A stretch of 64,000 nucleotides of DNA from Parasalinivibrio latis (GTDB lineage: Bacteria > Pseudomonadota > Gammaproteobacteria > Enterobacterales > Vibrionaceae): positions 124,001 through 188,000 of the forward strand of contig NZ_CP098812.1 of NCBI RefSeq assembly GCF_036825535.1, given 5' to 3'. Each line of letters opens with the position of its first letter. Positions within the stretch are counted from its first letter, which is position 1. A model generated the notes under the pieces. It was not told the DNA's origin. It saw only the letters and a list, made by a program, of their open reading frames with translations, and did no database searches. The position numbers were made by a program, and so were the translations under genes. Of the stretch, positions 7,962 to 16,801 are shown piece after piece.

Positions 7962-9294
7962 TTTTGCCGCTGAGCTCAGCGCCCGCCTCAGCAGTGCTTC
8001 CCTGCATATTCCTGAGGTGCCGGTGGCCCAGACTTATGGCCGCCTTGTCAGGATGGCCGGCCTCACCCTTGAGGCGGTCGGCTGCCGCCTGTGTACCGGC
8101 CAGCGCTGCCTGATTGAAACCGATCACGGTGATGTGGTTGAGGCGGAAGTTGTCGGTTTTGACCGCCAGGCCACGGTGCTGATGCCCATCCGGCATACCA
8201 CCGGGCTTCGACCCGGTTGCCGGGTGCTGCCGCTCCAGGGTGACAGTAAAATCCAGGTCGGCCCGACGATGCTTGGCCGGGTGCTGAACGGGCTTGGCGA
8301 GCCGTTGGATACCAAGGGCCCGCTTCGCTGCGACCAGCGTATTTCCCTGCAAGGTGAGAGTATCAACCCGCTGCGCCGCCAGCCGATTTCCCAGCCGCTG
8401 GATGTGGGCGTCCGTGCCATAAACGGAATGCTGAGTGTCGGCAAAGGCCAGCGTATGGGGCTGTTTGCCGGTTCCGGTGTCGGCAAGAGTGTGCTCCTTG
8501 GCATGATGACCCGCAGTACCACAGCGCAGATTACCGTGGTGGGACTGATTGGCGAACGCGGACGCGAGGTGCGTGAGTTTATCGAGCACTCCCTCGGTGA
8601 GGAAGGGATGAAAAATGCCGTGGTGATTGCCTCCCCGGCTGATGATCCGCCGTTGATGCGCCTTCGCGCTTCGCAGCTTTGCCACCGGATTGCGGAGTAT
8701 TTCCGTGACCAGGGCATGGACGTTCTGCTGCTGATGGATTCCCTGACCCGCTACGCCCAGGCCCAGCGTGAGATTGCGCTGGCGGTGGGGGAGCCGCCAG
8801 CCACCAAGGGTTACCCACCGTCCGTATTCAGCCTGTTGCCGCAACTGGTGGAGCGTGCCGGGAACGGAGCCAGTGACCGGGGTTCGATCACCGCTTTCTA
8901 TACGGTGCTCTCGGAAGGGGACGACCAGCAGGACCCAATTGCTGATGCCGCCCGCGCCATCCTTGACGGCCACATTGTGCTGAACCGGGAGCTTGCCGAG
9001 CAGGGGCATTACCCGGCTATTGACGTCGAGCAGTCCATCAGTCGCGCCATGCCGCAGATTGTCAGCCCTGACCACCTGCGACGTGCTCAGCGGGTAAAAC
9101 AGCTCTATGCCCGCTACCGGCAGGTACAGGATCTGATGTCCCTTGGCGGTTACCAGGCCGGGCAGGACCGCACGCTGGATCTGGCGGTGCAGGCTTACCC
9201 CGCTATCTGCCAGTACCTCCAGCAGGGCATGTACGAGAAAGTCACCCTTAATGACAGCCTTAACCTGATGATGCAGCTTCCGGGGGTTGAATAA
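7954..9294 (+). CDS. fliI: Flagellum-specific export ATPase FliI
   Basis: A 446-residue F1-beta-like ATPase. Walker A is GLFAGSGVGKS near residue 170 and Walker B is in VLLLMDSLTRYAQAQREIAL. The family signature PPSVFSLLPQLVERAG follows, as in FliI and type III secretion ATPases. With FliH and FliJ it energises unfolding and delivery of flagellar export substrates in the cytoplasm. Start is the ATG at 7954 inside fliH; the stop shares one base with the fliJ ATG. Confidence 0.96.
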   Translation: MRDFAAELSARLSSASLHIPEVPVAQTYGRLVRMAGLTLEAVGCRLCTGQRCLIETDHGDVVEAEVVGFDRQATVLMPIRHTTGLRPGCRVLPLQGDSKIQVGPTMLGRVLNGLGEPLDTKGPLRCDQRISLQGESINPLRRQPISQPLDVGVRAINGMLSVGKGQRMGLFAGSGVGKSVLLGMMTRSTTAQITVVGLIGERGREVREFIEHSLGEEGMKNAVVIASPADDPPLMRLRASQLCHRIAEYFRDQGMDVLLLMDSLTRYAQAQREIALAVGEPPATKGYPPSVFSLLPQLVERAGNGASDRGSITAFYTVLSEGDDQQDPIADAARAILDGHIVLNRELAEQGHYPAIDVEQSISRAMPQIVSPDHLRRAQRVKQLYARYRQVQDLMSLGGYQAGQDRTLDLAVQAYPAICQYLQQGMYEKVTLNDSLNLMMQLPGVE

Positions 9295-9725
9295 TGCGGC
9301 GGCTCAAAGTGGTGCAGGGCTGGTGTGGACGGGAGCAGGAAAAACTCGACAGGCTACAGGGTGAGGCCGGCGAAATTCGCCGCCAGCACCGGGCACATGA
9401 AGAACGGCTGAAAGTGCTGGAAGATCTTTCCGGGCAGTATGGTTTTTCCGGCGGCAGCCAGACGTCAGCCCTGATGATGAAAGGGACGGCCCGCTTCCGC
9501 AGCCAGCTGGAGAGCCTGACGGCACTTCAGCGTCATGAGCTGATGATGTCTGATGTGGAACTTCGCAGTATCAACGACCGGGTCATCGCCCAGCACCGGC
9601 AGGTTAAAATGGGTGAAAAGGTGGTGGACAAACGCCTTAAGCAACATGCAGTCAAACAGGCTCGGCAGGAACAGAAAGTGCTGGATGAACTTGCCATGCG
9701 GGCCGGGCTGCGCCGCAAATTCTGA
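9294..9725 (+). CDS. fliJ: Flagellar export chaperone FliJ
   Basis: A 143-residue, highly charged, predicted almost entirely helical coiled-coil protein, as expected for FliJ, the stalk-like partner of the FliI hexamer. Sequence conservation in FliJ is low, so the call rests on size, coiled coil and position directly after fliI (one-base overlap). It ends the rightward motY-lafK-fliEFGHIJ unit and is convergent with the flgN-side unit on the other strand. Confidence 0.85.
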   Translation: MRRLKVVQGWCGREQEKLDRLQGEAGEIRRQHRAHEERLKVLEDLSGQYGFSGGSQTSALMMKGTARFRSQLESLTALQRHELMMSDVELRSINDRVIAQHRQVKMGEKVVDKRLKQHAVKQARQEQKVLDELAMRAGLRRKF

Positions 9726-9743
9726 CACCCCCCGGTTCACGGG

Positions 9744-10094
9744 TTAACCGTTGTGGATCGGCTCTGCACCATGGAATTCATGGATATCCCCCATTTCCAC
9801 ATCCAGGTGGCTGTAGGTATCTTTCCCCAGCTCTTCCAATGCCTTGCAATAGTCATGGGTCTGCTCTAACCGGGACCGGGCATTGTCTATCCGGTTTTCA
9901 GCGTCACGACGCTCGTTCGGTGTCAGGTGGCTGTTGCTGAACCTGACCTGCTGGTCAAACAAGGCAGAGATGAAATGTGATTTGCAGGCGAGAGAGGGGT
10001 TAAATGTGTCGTGGAGACCCTGTGCGGCATGTACTGCAGCAGAAAAGGTTGCTGTAAGGGCGAGAATCAGGGTGATGGCGTGGTGCAACTTCAT
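9744..10094 (-). CDS. Small exported protein of unknown function, downstream of flgN
   Basis: A 116-residue protein with a clear signal peptide (MKLHHAITLILALTATFSA, probable cleavage after VHA). The mature part of about 93 residues is charged and helical, with two cysteines about 50 residues apart (ACKSH and YCKAL), which could form a disulphide in the periplasm. I recognise no family. It starts 13 bases after the flgN stop and so is probably the last gene of the flgA-flgM-flgN unit. A longer start at 10127 would overlap flgN and would put 11 residues before the signal peptide. A role in lateral flagellum assembly is guessed only from position. Confidence 0.7.
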   Translation of the reverse strand: MKLHHAITLILALTATFSAAVHAAQGLHDTFNPSLACKSHFISALFDQQVRFSNSHLTPNERRDAENRIDNARSRLEQTHDYCKALEELGKDTYSHLDVEMGDIHEFHGAEPIHNG

Positions 10095-10107
10095 CAGGCC
10101 GTGCTGC

Positions 10108-10545
10108 TCAGAAGGCACCCGGTGCATAGCTGAAGGCCTGCTCAGGGTGGAGTACCTTGGTCAGGGCCTGCTTTTGTTGGGCCAGCAGCCTGCCGTTGGT
10201 GTTGTTCTGACCCTGGCAGCGCTTTGCCAGGCGGTACAAAGTCTGCCACTGGCTTTTGCCTTTTTCGCCGTACGCAGGCGGCAGGGCTGAAAGCAGGCGC
10301 TGCATCCCGTCATCATCCGGGCTGAGCCCCAGGGACTTCAGGCTTTCAACCCTTCTCAAAGCGCGTGTATTAAGGGTTTCCATCAGCTGCTGAAGGGCCA
10401 CATTGGTAGCAGTCAGTGATGTGCTGTCACGGCTGCTCAGCTGGCTGTGCTGTCGTCCCAGCAGGGCGTCCAGCTCGGTATAGCCGGCCACGTCCTGGGC
10501 CAGGTCAGTCAGCAGGGTTTTAATCAGTGCAGTGCGGTCAGTCAT
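10108..10545 (-). CDS. flgN: Flagellar hook-filament junction chaperone FlgN
   Basis: A 145-residue helical protein with the FlgN pattern (LTDLAQDVAGYTELDALLGRQ near the N-terminus, CQGQNNTNGRLLAQQKQAL near the C-terminus). FlgN is the export chaperone for the junction proteins FlgK and FlgL, both encoded in this cluster. It follows flgM on the same strand, the usual arrangement. Confidence 0.9.
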   Translation of the reverse strand: MTDRTALIKTLLTDLAQDVAGYTELDALLGRQHSQLSSRDSTSLTATNVALQQLMETLNTRALRRVESLKSLGLSPDDDGMQRLLSALPPAYGEKGKSQWQTLYRLAKRCQGQNNTNGRLLAQQKQALTKVLHPEQAFSYAPGAF

Positions 10546-10603
10546 TGTGGTGCCGGGTATCAGGTTTATCAGTCAGTTGGATACGCCCCTGTGTGGGCGG
10601 TGG

Positions 10604-10870
10604 TTATTTGGATGCGTAATAGTCCAGCATGCTGTCTGCCAGGCTGTCGAGGTTTACTGAAACCTCTCCATTTTGCAGCATGGCTTTCATGGCAGCCACT
10701 TTGTCCATATCCACATCCGGTGCCTGTTTGACCGCAGCTTTGGCGCTGTTAATAGTGCGCATGTCTGCACTGACGCTGGTTTGTGCTGGCAGTTGTTGGC
10801 GAACATTGCGGTTGCCAGAGGTTTCCCGTGTATAGCCGGTTGGCTGGGTGAATCCGATTTTTCCGATCAT
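10604..10870 (-). CDS. flgM: Anti-sigma-28 factor FlgM
   Basis: An 88-residue protein with a disordered N-terminal half and a C-terminal helical region (VDMDKVAAMKAMLQNGEV, then SLADSMLDYY) that matches the sigma-28-binding part of FlgM. It should hold FliA/LafS inactive until hook completion, when FlgM is exported. It lies between flgA and flgN on the minus strand. Confidence 0.92.
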   Translation of the reverse strand: MIGKIGFTQPTGYTRETSGNRNVRQQLPAQTSVSADMRTINSAKAAVKQAPDVDMDKVAAMKAMLQNGEVSVNLDSLADSMLDYYASK

Positions 10871-10968
10871 TGCCCGTTCTTCAGTGAGTGGTGCCCTTGT
10901 TTATGTAAAGCGACCACATCCGGGTGTCACTTAATACCCAACTGCAAAAAAGTGCTGGGATTTTGGCG

Positions 10969-11742
10969 TCAAAATAGTGTGCTGACCTTGTTGCGGCCAG
11001 TGACGGTCGCCAGTATTTCCTTTTGCGATGAGAGGTTACGTACCCGGATGGTATCTCCCTGGGTGCCGCTTTCCAGTGCGAGCCCTTTCATCTGTGCGAC
11101 CATGGTATCACGGCGTGCCTCAATAATGACCTCATTGTCCTTTTTAACCCACTCCGGCATCTCAACCTGACGCGGTGTGAGGATATGCCCTGCCTGTACG
11201 TTGCGTTTAACTGCCTTGCCAGACAGCCGTGACATGCTGGTGAAATAGCCGTGCCGTACATAGGTAATATCGGTGGCTTTGAGGCTGAGGTCGCCCGGGG
11301 TGATTTGCTGGTCACGTCGCAGTGGCTTGCTTGCAACCACCATGTTGACCATTACCGACACTTTCGCCTTGATGCGGGCTTTCCAGTGGTAAGGGGTTTC
11401 ACACGACAGGGTCAGGGTCAGCCGGCCAACCGGTTGTTCAGGGTTACTGAGCTCTTTGTTCAGGGGGCCGGAACATGGGCTGAGTTCCGGGAAAGGGTGT
11501 ACATCCACCCGGTATTTGTGGCTGCCAACGCTGTGGGCGTAACGGGCCACCTGTGATGTGATATAGGCCTTTACCTGCCTGCTGTCCATTGCCGGTTTGT
11601 CTTTGGCGGAAACCCTTACCGGGCTCAGTAACACCGCCATGAAGGCAAGCAGTGTTGCAATGGCCTTTAAGCCGGTGTTGCCTTTGCGCTTTTCCGGCCG
11701 GAAGCGACACTTCCGCTTTTTGGGGGTCGTTAAATCATTCAT
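10969..11742 (-). CDS. flgA: Flagellar P-ring assembly chaperone FlgA
   Basis: Translation from the ATG at 11742 gives 257 residues: a long basic N-terminus (KKRKCRFRPEKRK), a hydrophobic export segment (AIATLLAFMAVLLSPVRVSA) and then the FlgA body with a C-terminal SAF domain (VVASKPLRRDQQITPGDL, GKAVKRNVQAGHIL). FlgA is a periplasmic chaperone for FlgI P-ring assembly. The frame stays open upstream beyond 12000, but there it overlaps flgB and its regulatory region, so those starts are rejected. It is divergent from flgB and heads the flgA-flgM-flgN unit. Confidence 0.9.
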   Translation of the reverse strand: MNDLTTPKKRKCRFRPEKRKGNTGLKAIATLLAFMAVLLSPVRVSAKDKPAMDSRQVKAYITSQVARYAHSVGSHKYRVDVHPFPELSPCSGPLNKELSNPEQPVGRLTLTLSCETPYHWKARIKAKVSVMVNMVVASKPLRRDQQITPGDLSLKATDITYVRHGYFTSMSRLSGKAVKRNVQAGHILTPRQVEMPEWVKKDNEVIIEARRDTMVAQMKGLALESGTQGDTIRVRNLSSQKEILATVTGRNKVSTLF

Positions 11743-11776
11743 CTGGTAAATAACTGAAAACACGGACATTGAAAGG

Positions 11777-11792
11777 TGGCATGCATAATGCT
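11777..11792 (+). promoter_or_regulatory. Sigma-54 promoter of the flgB operon
   Basis: TGGCATGCATAATGCT has GG and GC separated by exactly ten bases and differs from the consensus TGGCAC-N5-TTGCW at only two positions (C to T, T to A). It lies 38 bases upstream of the flgB ATG, so transcription would start near 11804. It fits control of the flgBCDEFGHIJ rod-hook genes by LafK and RpoN. Confidence 0.78.
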
Positions 11793-11829
11793 TATTGCGC
11801 CCGTATTGAATAAGCAGGTAGTGGATAAC

Positions 11830-12204
11830 ATGGCAATTGATTTTGAGACGGCGCTGGGCGTACACCCTAATACATTGGCCTTCCGAACTCAACGCGCGCA
11901 GGTGCTGGCCGGGAACCTCGCCAACGTGGACACCCCGCACTTCAAAGCCCGTGACCTCAGCTTCGAACAGGCAATGAATGACATAGCCAACGAAGCGCGG
12001 CAGAAACACCTCAGCCTCCGCCATGGGCCGCACAAATATGACCTGCTTTACCGTAACCCCGAGCAGCCTTCACAGGACGGAAATACCGTCGAGCTGGGTA
12101 TCGAGCAAGCAAAGTTTGCTGAAAACGCCATGGCCTTCGAGACCAGTATGACCTTCCTCAACATGAAGCTCACCGGCTTGCGTGAAGCCATTAAAGGACG
12201 CTAA
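11830..12204 (+). CDS. flgB: Flagellar proximal rod protein FlgB
   Basis: A 124-residue FlgB. The start MAIDFETALGVHPNTLAFR is chosen at 11830; it precedes the rod signature AQVLAGNLANVDTPHFKARD. An upstream in-frame extension to 11776 would overlap the sigma-54 promoter and is rejected. FlgB forms the proximal rod with FlgC and FlgF. It is first in the long rightward operon flgBCDEFGHIJKL. Confidence 0.95.
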   Translation: MAIDFETALGVHPNTLAFRTQRAQVLAGNLANVDTPHFKARDLSFEQAMNDIANEARQKHLSLRHGPHKYDLLYRNPEQPSQDGNTVELGIEQAKFAENAMAFETSMTFLNMKLTGLREAIKGR

Positions 12205-12209
12205 TCACG

Positions 12210-12629
12210 ATGTCTTTCTACAACATTTATGACATTGCCGGTTCGGCCATGCTGGCGCAGACCGTGCGACTGAACACCGTCGCCAGCAACCTGGCGAATG
12301 CCGACGTGGCCTCCGGTTCGGAAAAGACCGGCTACCACGCCAAATACCCGGTTTTTGAAACCGTGATGACGGAAACAAACGGTGCGATGCCAAGCGCCAT
12401 GGTGCGCATAGACGGTATTGAAGAGAGCAAGGAGCCCCTTATCCGCCGGTACGACCCGCAACACCCGAAAGCTGATAAAGATGGCTACGTGTTCTACGCG
12501 GATGTAAACCCGGTGGAAGAGATGGCTGACATGATGGAAGCCTCCCGCAACTTTGAAACCAACGTGGATGTGATGACCCGTGCCCGCAGCATGCAGCAGT
12601 CCATCCTCCGCCTCGGCCAGACCAGCTAG
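12210..12629 (+). CDS. flgC: Flagellar proximal rod protein FlgC
   Basis: A 139-residue FlgC with the rod signature at the N-terminus (TVRLNTVASNLANADVASG) and the conserved C-terminal heptad region (VEEMADMMEASRNFETNVDV). It starts five bases after flgB. It is a structural component of the proximal rod. Confidence 0.96.
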   Translation: MSFYNIYDIAGSAMLAQTVRLNTVASNLANADVASGSEKTGYHAKYPVFETVMTETNGAMPSAMVRIDGIEESKEPLIRRYDPQHPKADKDGYVFYADVNPVEEMADMMEASRNFETNVDVMTRARSMQQSILRLGQTS

Positions 12630-12637
12630 GAGCCACG

Positions 12638-13309
12638 ATGAGCCTTAACCAGATCAAATCTGAAGCGCTTTACAGCGACCGTTCCCAGCCGGAAACCAAC
12701 CGGGTCGGGAAAAATGGCCTCAGTCCAAGCGGCAACGACTTCCTCAAGATGATGGTTGCCCAGGTCCAGAACCAGAACCCGCTCAACCCGACAGACGGCA
12801 CCCAGTACCTGAGCCAGCTCGGCATGATGTCAGCGGTACAAAGCCTGGAAGGCCTCAAGGCCGGGATGAATAACGTCAACATCGGCATGACCAACTCGGA
12901 AACCCTGCAGGCCACCAACCTGGTAGGTAAAAAGGTGGTGATGGAACTGAACCATCCGCTGCACATCAGCGAAAACCAGAGTGTCGACGGGCGGGTTGAG
13001 TTCAAGACCCCGGTAGACAATGCCACGGTGCGGGTTTATGACGCCAAGGGCAAGGAAGTCAAAACCATCAAACTGGGCTCACAGCCTGCAGGTATGGTGA
13101 ACATTCCCCTTTCCGGTGAGGATCTTGGTGCCGGTGACTACCGGTTTGAGGTCATCAGTGAAAAGGGCGGTGCGGCACGTACTGACAAGATGATGATTGC
13201 TGCCAAGGTGGAGTCGGTGAATATCCCGTCTGATGGCGGCAGTATCCGCCTGAGCCTCAGTGGCGGAACCCAGATGTACATGTACGACATGCGCGAAATT
13301 ACAGCCTGA
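12638..13309 (+). CDS. flgD: Hook-cap (hook assembly) protein FlgD
   Basis: A 223-residue FlgD. The N-terminal region has the conserved NDFLKMMVAQVQNQNPLNP motif, followed by Ig-like/tudor-like domains (VYDAKGKEVKTIKLGSQ, GAGDYRFEV). FlgD caps the growing hook and is discarded on completion. A good AGGAG ribosome binding site lies eight bases before the ATG. Confidence 0.96.
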   Translation: MSLNQIKSEALYSDRSQPETNRVGKNGLSPSGNDFLKMMVAQVQNQNPLNPTDGTQYLSQLGMMSAVQSLEGLKAGMNNVNIGMTNSETLQATNLVGKKVVMELNHPLHISENQSVDGRVEFKTPVDNATVRVYDAKGKEVKTIKLGSQPAGMVNIPLSGEDLGAGDYRFEVISEKGGAARTDKMMIAAKVESVNIPSDGGSIRLSLSGGTQMYMYDMREITA

Positions 13310-13321
13310 TAAGGATTACTG

Positions 13322-14533
13322 ATGTCTATCAATATTGGATTAAGTGGCCTGCGGGCAACTTCAGAACAGATCAACACCATCAGCCATAACATCGCCAACG
13401 TTGACACCATTGGCTACAAATCTTCCCGGACCGAATTCCAGGACGTGTATGCCCCCCAGTTTGGCGGCGGTGAAATGGGCGGTGTGGAAGTGTCTGATAT
13501 CCGTCAGAACTTTATCGGTGGTGCAACCGTGAACACCGGCCGCAACGGCGACCTTGCCATCAATGGTGAAGGCTTTTTCATGGTGGAAAGCAACGCCCAG
13601 CAGATGTACACCCGGAATGGCGTGTTCAACCTGGATGCGGAAGGCAACCTGGTATCTGCTGACGGCTATAAGCTGATGGGCTATGGCGTGACAGATACCG
13701 GTGCCATCCAGAACGGCAGCCTGACCAGCCTGTCTGTCAACACCGCAGACATGCCGGCCAAGACCACCTCAAAGATGTTTATGGGTGTGAACCTGGATGC
13801 CAACGCACCGGCGATTGATGATACCAACAAGAACTTTGCGTTTGACCCGGAAAACCCGTCCACCTTCACATCCAGTGCGACCACCACAGTGTTTGACTCC
13901 CTGGGCGGCGAGCACGCGGTGACCCAGTATTACGTCAAAACCGGCAACAACAGCTGGAAAGTGCATTACATGGTGGATGACAACAAAACACCGGTAATGG
14001 AGCAGCAGGTAACGTTTGGCACTGACGGCCAACTGGCAACACCAAATAAGCCGATTAACCTTTCCTTTGCGCCAACCAACGGTTCTGCACCGATGAATGT
14101 GCAGATCGATATGTCCGGTTTTACCCAGTTCGGCAGCGACTTTTCCATCAACAAAAACAATCAGGACGGTTGTGCACCGGGCAAACTGGCCGGCTGGTAC
14201 TTTGACAATGACGGCGTGATTTACGCCCGTTACTCAAACGGTAAAACCCAGGCGCAGGGCCAGGTGCTGCTTGCCCGCTTCCCAAACCAGGAAGGCCTGC
14301 AACAGGCTGGCGGTACCCGCTGGACCCAGACCATTGAGTCAGGTGCGCCAATTACCGGCTCTCCAGGTTCCGGCCAGCTCGGCAAGCTGCGTACCAATAT
14401 GTACGAAGGCTCCAACGTCAACCTGACCGGCGAAATGGTATCGCTGATGGCGGCCCAGAGTAACTACCAGGCCAACGCGAAAACCATTCAGGCCAGTCAG
14501 CAGATGGTCCAGATCCTGTTCCAGAACATGTAA
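13322..14533 (+). CDS. flgE: Flagellar hook protein FlgE
   Basis: A 403-residue hook protein. It has the N-terminal rod/hook signature (INTISHNIANVDTIGYKSSR), the FlgE D2 region, and the conserved C-terminus (GEMVSLMAAQSNYQANAKTI) that forms the D0 coiled coil. FlgE polymerises into the universal joint outside the outer membrane. The ribosome binding site AAGGA is well placed. It is followed after 11 bases by flgF. Confidence 0.96.
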   Translation: MSINIGLSGLRATSEQINTISHNIANVDTIGYKSSRTEFQDVYAPQFGGGEMGGVEVSDIRQNFIGGATVNTGRNGDLAINGEGFFMVESNAQQMYTRNGVFNLDAEGNLVSADGYKLMGYGVTDTGAIQNGSLTSLSVNTADMPAKTTSKMFMGVNLDANAPAIDDTNKNFAFDPENPSTFTSSATTTVFDSLGGEHAVTQYYVKTGNNSWKVHYMVDDNKTPVMEQQVTFGTDGQLATPNKPINLSFAPTNGSAPMNVQIDMSGFTQFGSDFSINKNNQDGCAPGKLAGWYFDNDGVIYARYSNGKTQAQGQVLLARFPNQEGLQQAGGTRWTQTIESGAPITGSPGSGQLGKLRTNMYEGSNVNLTGEMVSLMAAQSNYQANAKTIQASQQMVQILFQNM

Positions 14534-14544
14534 CGGGCTGATAG

Positions 14545-15279
14545 ATGGACAGATTGCTCTTTACTGCCGTATCTGGCGCAACCCGCGTAATGATGGCGCA
14601 GCAGGTTCATGCCAACAACCTGGCGAACGTGAACACCAGCGGTTTCCGGGCAGATATTGAGACGGCGGAAAGCGTGCCGGTAAAAGGGCCGGGCTTCCAG
14701 ACCCGTACTCTGGTCGCAGTGCGCGATGGCGGTACCGACTTTTCGACCGGCTCCCTTGATTACACCGATAACCCGCTGGATGTTGCAGTTCGCGGCCAGG
14801 GTTTTTTTACGGTTGAAGCGGCTGACGGCTCGGAAGCCTATACCCGAAAAGGCACCTTCCACCTCAATGACAATGGTGAGCTGATGCTGGGTGAACGTCC
14901 GGTGATGGGGGAAGGCGGTCCTATCGTGATCCCTGAGCACAAGGAGCTCAATATCGGCAAGGACGGCACCATTTCCATTATTGCTCCGGGTGGCACAGCT
15001 GTGCAGGAAGTAGGCCGCCTCAAGCTGGTGAAGCCGGATCTCAAGGACATGCACAAAAGTGAGGATGGCCTGTTCCGCATGACCGGCAAAAATGCCCGCG
15101 CCGCAGAGAGTGATTCGGTGACAGTGGCCTCCGGCTATGTGGAAAGCAGTAACGTCAATGCCATTGACTCATTGGTCCGCAACGTTGCCCTTGCCCGGGA
15201 TTTTGAATTCCAGATCAAGATGATGAAAGCCGCTGACGAGCTGGCATCCACCGGCAACCGTATCGTACGCGGAAGCTGA
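14545..15279 (+). CDS. flgF: Flagellar rod protein FlgF
   Basis: A 244-residue proximal rod protein (MDRLLFTAVSGATRVMMAQ, then HANNLANVNTSGFRADIE) with the conserved C-terminus (YVESSNVNAIDSLVRNVAL). FlgF is similar to FlgG; the N-terminal MDRLLFTA and the gene order identify it as FlgF. Confidence 0.95.
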   Translation: MDRLLFTAVSGATRVMMAQQVHANNLANVNTSGFRADIETAESVPVKGPGFQTRTLVAVRDGGTDFSTGSLDYTDNPLDVAVRGQGFFTVEAADGSEAYTRKGTFHLNDNGELMLGERPVMGEGGPIVIPEHKELNIGKDGTISIIAPGGTAVQEVGRLKLVKPDLKDMHKSEDGLFRMTGKNARAAESDSVTVASGYVESSNVNAIDSLVRNVALARDFEFQIKMMKAADELASTGNRIVRGS

Positions 15280-15324
15280 TCCCCTATTTTGAACCGGCCC
15301 GGAAACGGGCCTGGAGAGTAACGC

Positions 15325-16110
15325 ATGCATGCAGCACTTTGGGTGAGTAAAACGGGCCTTGCAGCCCAGGATACCCAGATGCAGGTGATTGCCAACAACC
15401 TGGCAAACGTCAACACCGCCGGCTTCAAGCAAGACCGTGTGGTGTTTGAGGACCTGTTCTACCAAACAAAGAAGCAGCCGGGCGCCATGGCTGACCAGCA
15501 AAATGAACTGCCGGGTGGCCTTCAACTGGGTAACGGTGTCCGTGTGGCAGGTACGCAGAAACTGATGCGCACCGGAGCCTACGAGAATACCCAGCAAGCG
15601 ACTGACATGGCGATCATGGGCGGCGGTTTCTTCCAGATCGAAATGCCTGACGGTTCAACGGGCTACACCCGTAACGGCCAGTTCCATCGCAACAGTGAAG
15701 GCATGCTGGTGACAGCATCCGGCCTGCCGATGGTGCCGAATATCGAGATCCCGGAAAACGCCACCAACTTCTCTGTGGGCAAGGACGGCATCGTCAACGT
15801 GACCGTTCCGGGTGATACCCAGCCGCAGCAGCTTGGCCAGATTTCCCTGGTGAATTTTGCCAACCCGGCCGGCCTTGACAGCCTCGGTGGCAACCTGTTT
15901 GCCGAAACCGGTGCGTCCGGCGCGCCTGTTGAGGGTATTCCGGGTGAAAACGGCCTCGGGCACCTGAGCCAGTTCAGCCTGGAAGGGTCGAACGTCAGCG
16001 TGGTGGAAGAGATGGTCGACATGATCACCACCCAACGCGCCTATGAGATGAACGCCAAAGTGGTGTCCAGCGCCGACCAGATGCTGAAGTTTGTCAGCCA
16101 GACTATTTAA
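15325..16110 (+). CDS. flgG: Flagellar distal rod protein FlgG
   Basis: A 261-residue FlgG, the usual length. It begins MHAALWVSKTGLAAQDTQ, has the rod motif QVIANNLANVNTAGFKQDR and ends with the characteristic VEEMVDMITTQRAYEMNAKVV. It forms the distal rod through the P and L rings. It lies 45 bases downstream of flgF. Confidence 0.97.
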   Translation: MHAALWVSKTGLAAQDTQMQVIANNLANVNTAGFKQDRVVFEDLFYQTKKQPGAMADQQNELPGGLQLGNGVRVAGTQKLMRTGAYENTQQATDMAIMGGGFFQIEMPDGSTGYTRNGQFHRNSEGMLVTASGLPMVPNIEIPENATNFSVGKDGIVNVTVPGDTQPQQLGQISLVNFANPAGLDSLGGNLFAETGASGAPVEGIPGENGLGHLSQFSLEGSNVSVVEEMVDMITTQRAYEMNAKVVSSADQMLKFVSQTI

Positions 16111-16141
16111 CCGATTTAGCTTTTAAAGAGAGGTCAGGGGC

Positions 16142-16801
16142 ATGAAGAGACTGCTTACCGTCCTGATGTTACTGGTCGTGGCAGGGTGTGCCCCTGTCTC
16201 TTCCCTTGTCGATACCCAGCCGCCGCCGGATGACCCGGATATCGCGCTGCCGGAATATACCCATGACCCGGATGGCAGCCTGTTTAATGCCAACTACAAC
16301 ATGGCCTTATTCCAGGACCGCAGGGCGTTCCGCGTCGGGGATATCCTGACTGTGTCGCTGGATGAAAAAACCCGTTCAAGCAAACAGGCTGATACCAGCT
16401 TTGGCAAGGAAAGCGACACCAGCATCGGTGTGCCGTTACTGGCCGGTACCAGCTACCCGGACGGAGAGTTTGGCCTGAACGGCAAGCGCGATTTCAAGGG
16501 CGCATCATCGAGCTCCCAGCAAAACTCTCTCTCCGGCAGCATTACCGTGTTGGTGACCAGCGTGATGCCAAACGGCATTCTGCGCGTGCGTGGTGAAAAA
16601 TGGCTGCGCCTCAACCAGGGTAACGAGTTTATCCGGCTCTCTGGCCTTGTGCGTGTGGACGATATAGACGGCAGCAACCGGGTCTCATCCCAGCGTCTTG
16701 GTGATGCACGCATTGCCTATGCCGGACGTGGTTCCCTGGCTGATGCCAACGAGGCTGGCTGGCTGACCCGCTTCTTCAACAGTTCCTGGTTCCCGATTTA
16801 A
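16142..16801 (+). CDS. flgH: Flagellar L-ring lipoprotein FlgH
   Basis: A 219-residue FlgH with a lipoprotein signal peptide (MKRLLTVLMLLVVAGC; lipobox VAGC, lipidated Cys16). It has conserved FlgH segments (RAFRVGDILTVSLDEKTRSS, GILRVRGEKWLRLNQGNEF). It forms the outer-membrane L ring. The stop codon shares one base with the flgI start. Confidence 0.96.
   Translation: MKRLLTVLMLLVVAGCAPVSSLVDTQPPPDDPDIALPEYTHDPDGSLFNANYNMALFQDRRAFRVGDILTVSLDEKTRSSKQADTSFGKESDTSIGVPLLAGTSYPDGEFGLNGKRDFKGASSSSQQNSLSGSITVLVTSVMPNGILRVRGEKWLRLNQGNEFIRLSGLVRVDDIDGSNRVSSQRLGDARIAYAGRGSLADANEAGWLTRFFNSSWFPI

Noticed and set aside
7933..9075. A 380-codon open frame on the minus strand opposite fliI
   Set aside because: It is the complement of a highly conserved ATPase gene; the His/Gln-rich translation has no domain and no ribosome binding site.
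10930..10960. Minus-strand sigma-54 promoter before flgM (CAGCACTTTTTTGCA)
   Set aside because: The -24 element lacks GG and the spacing is one base short.
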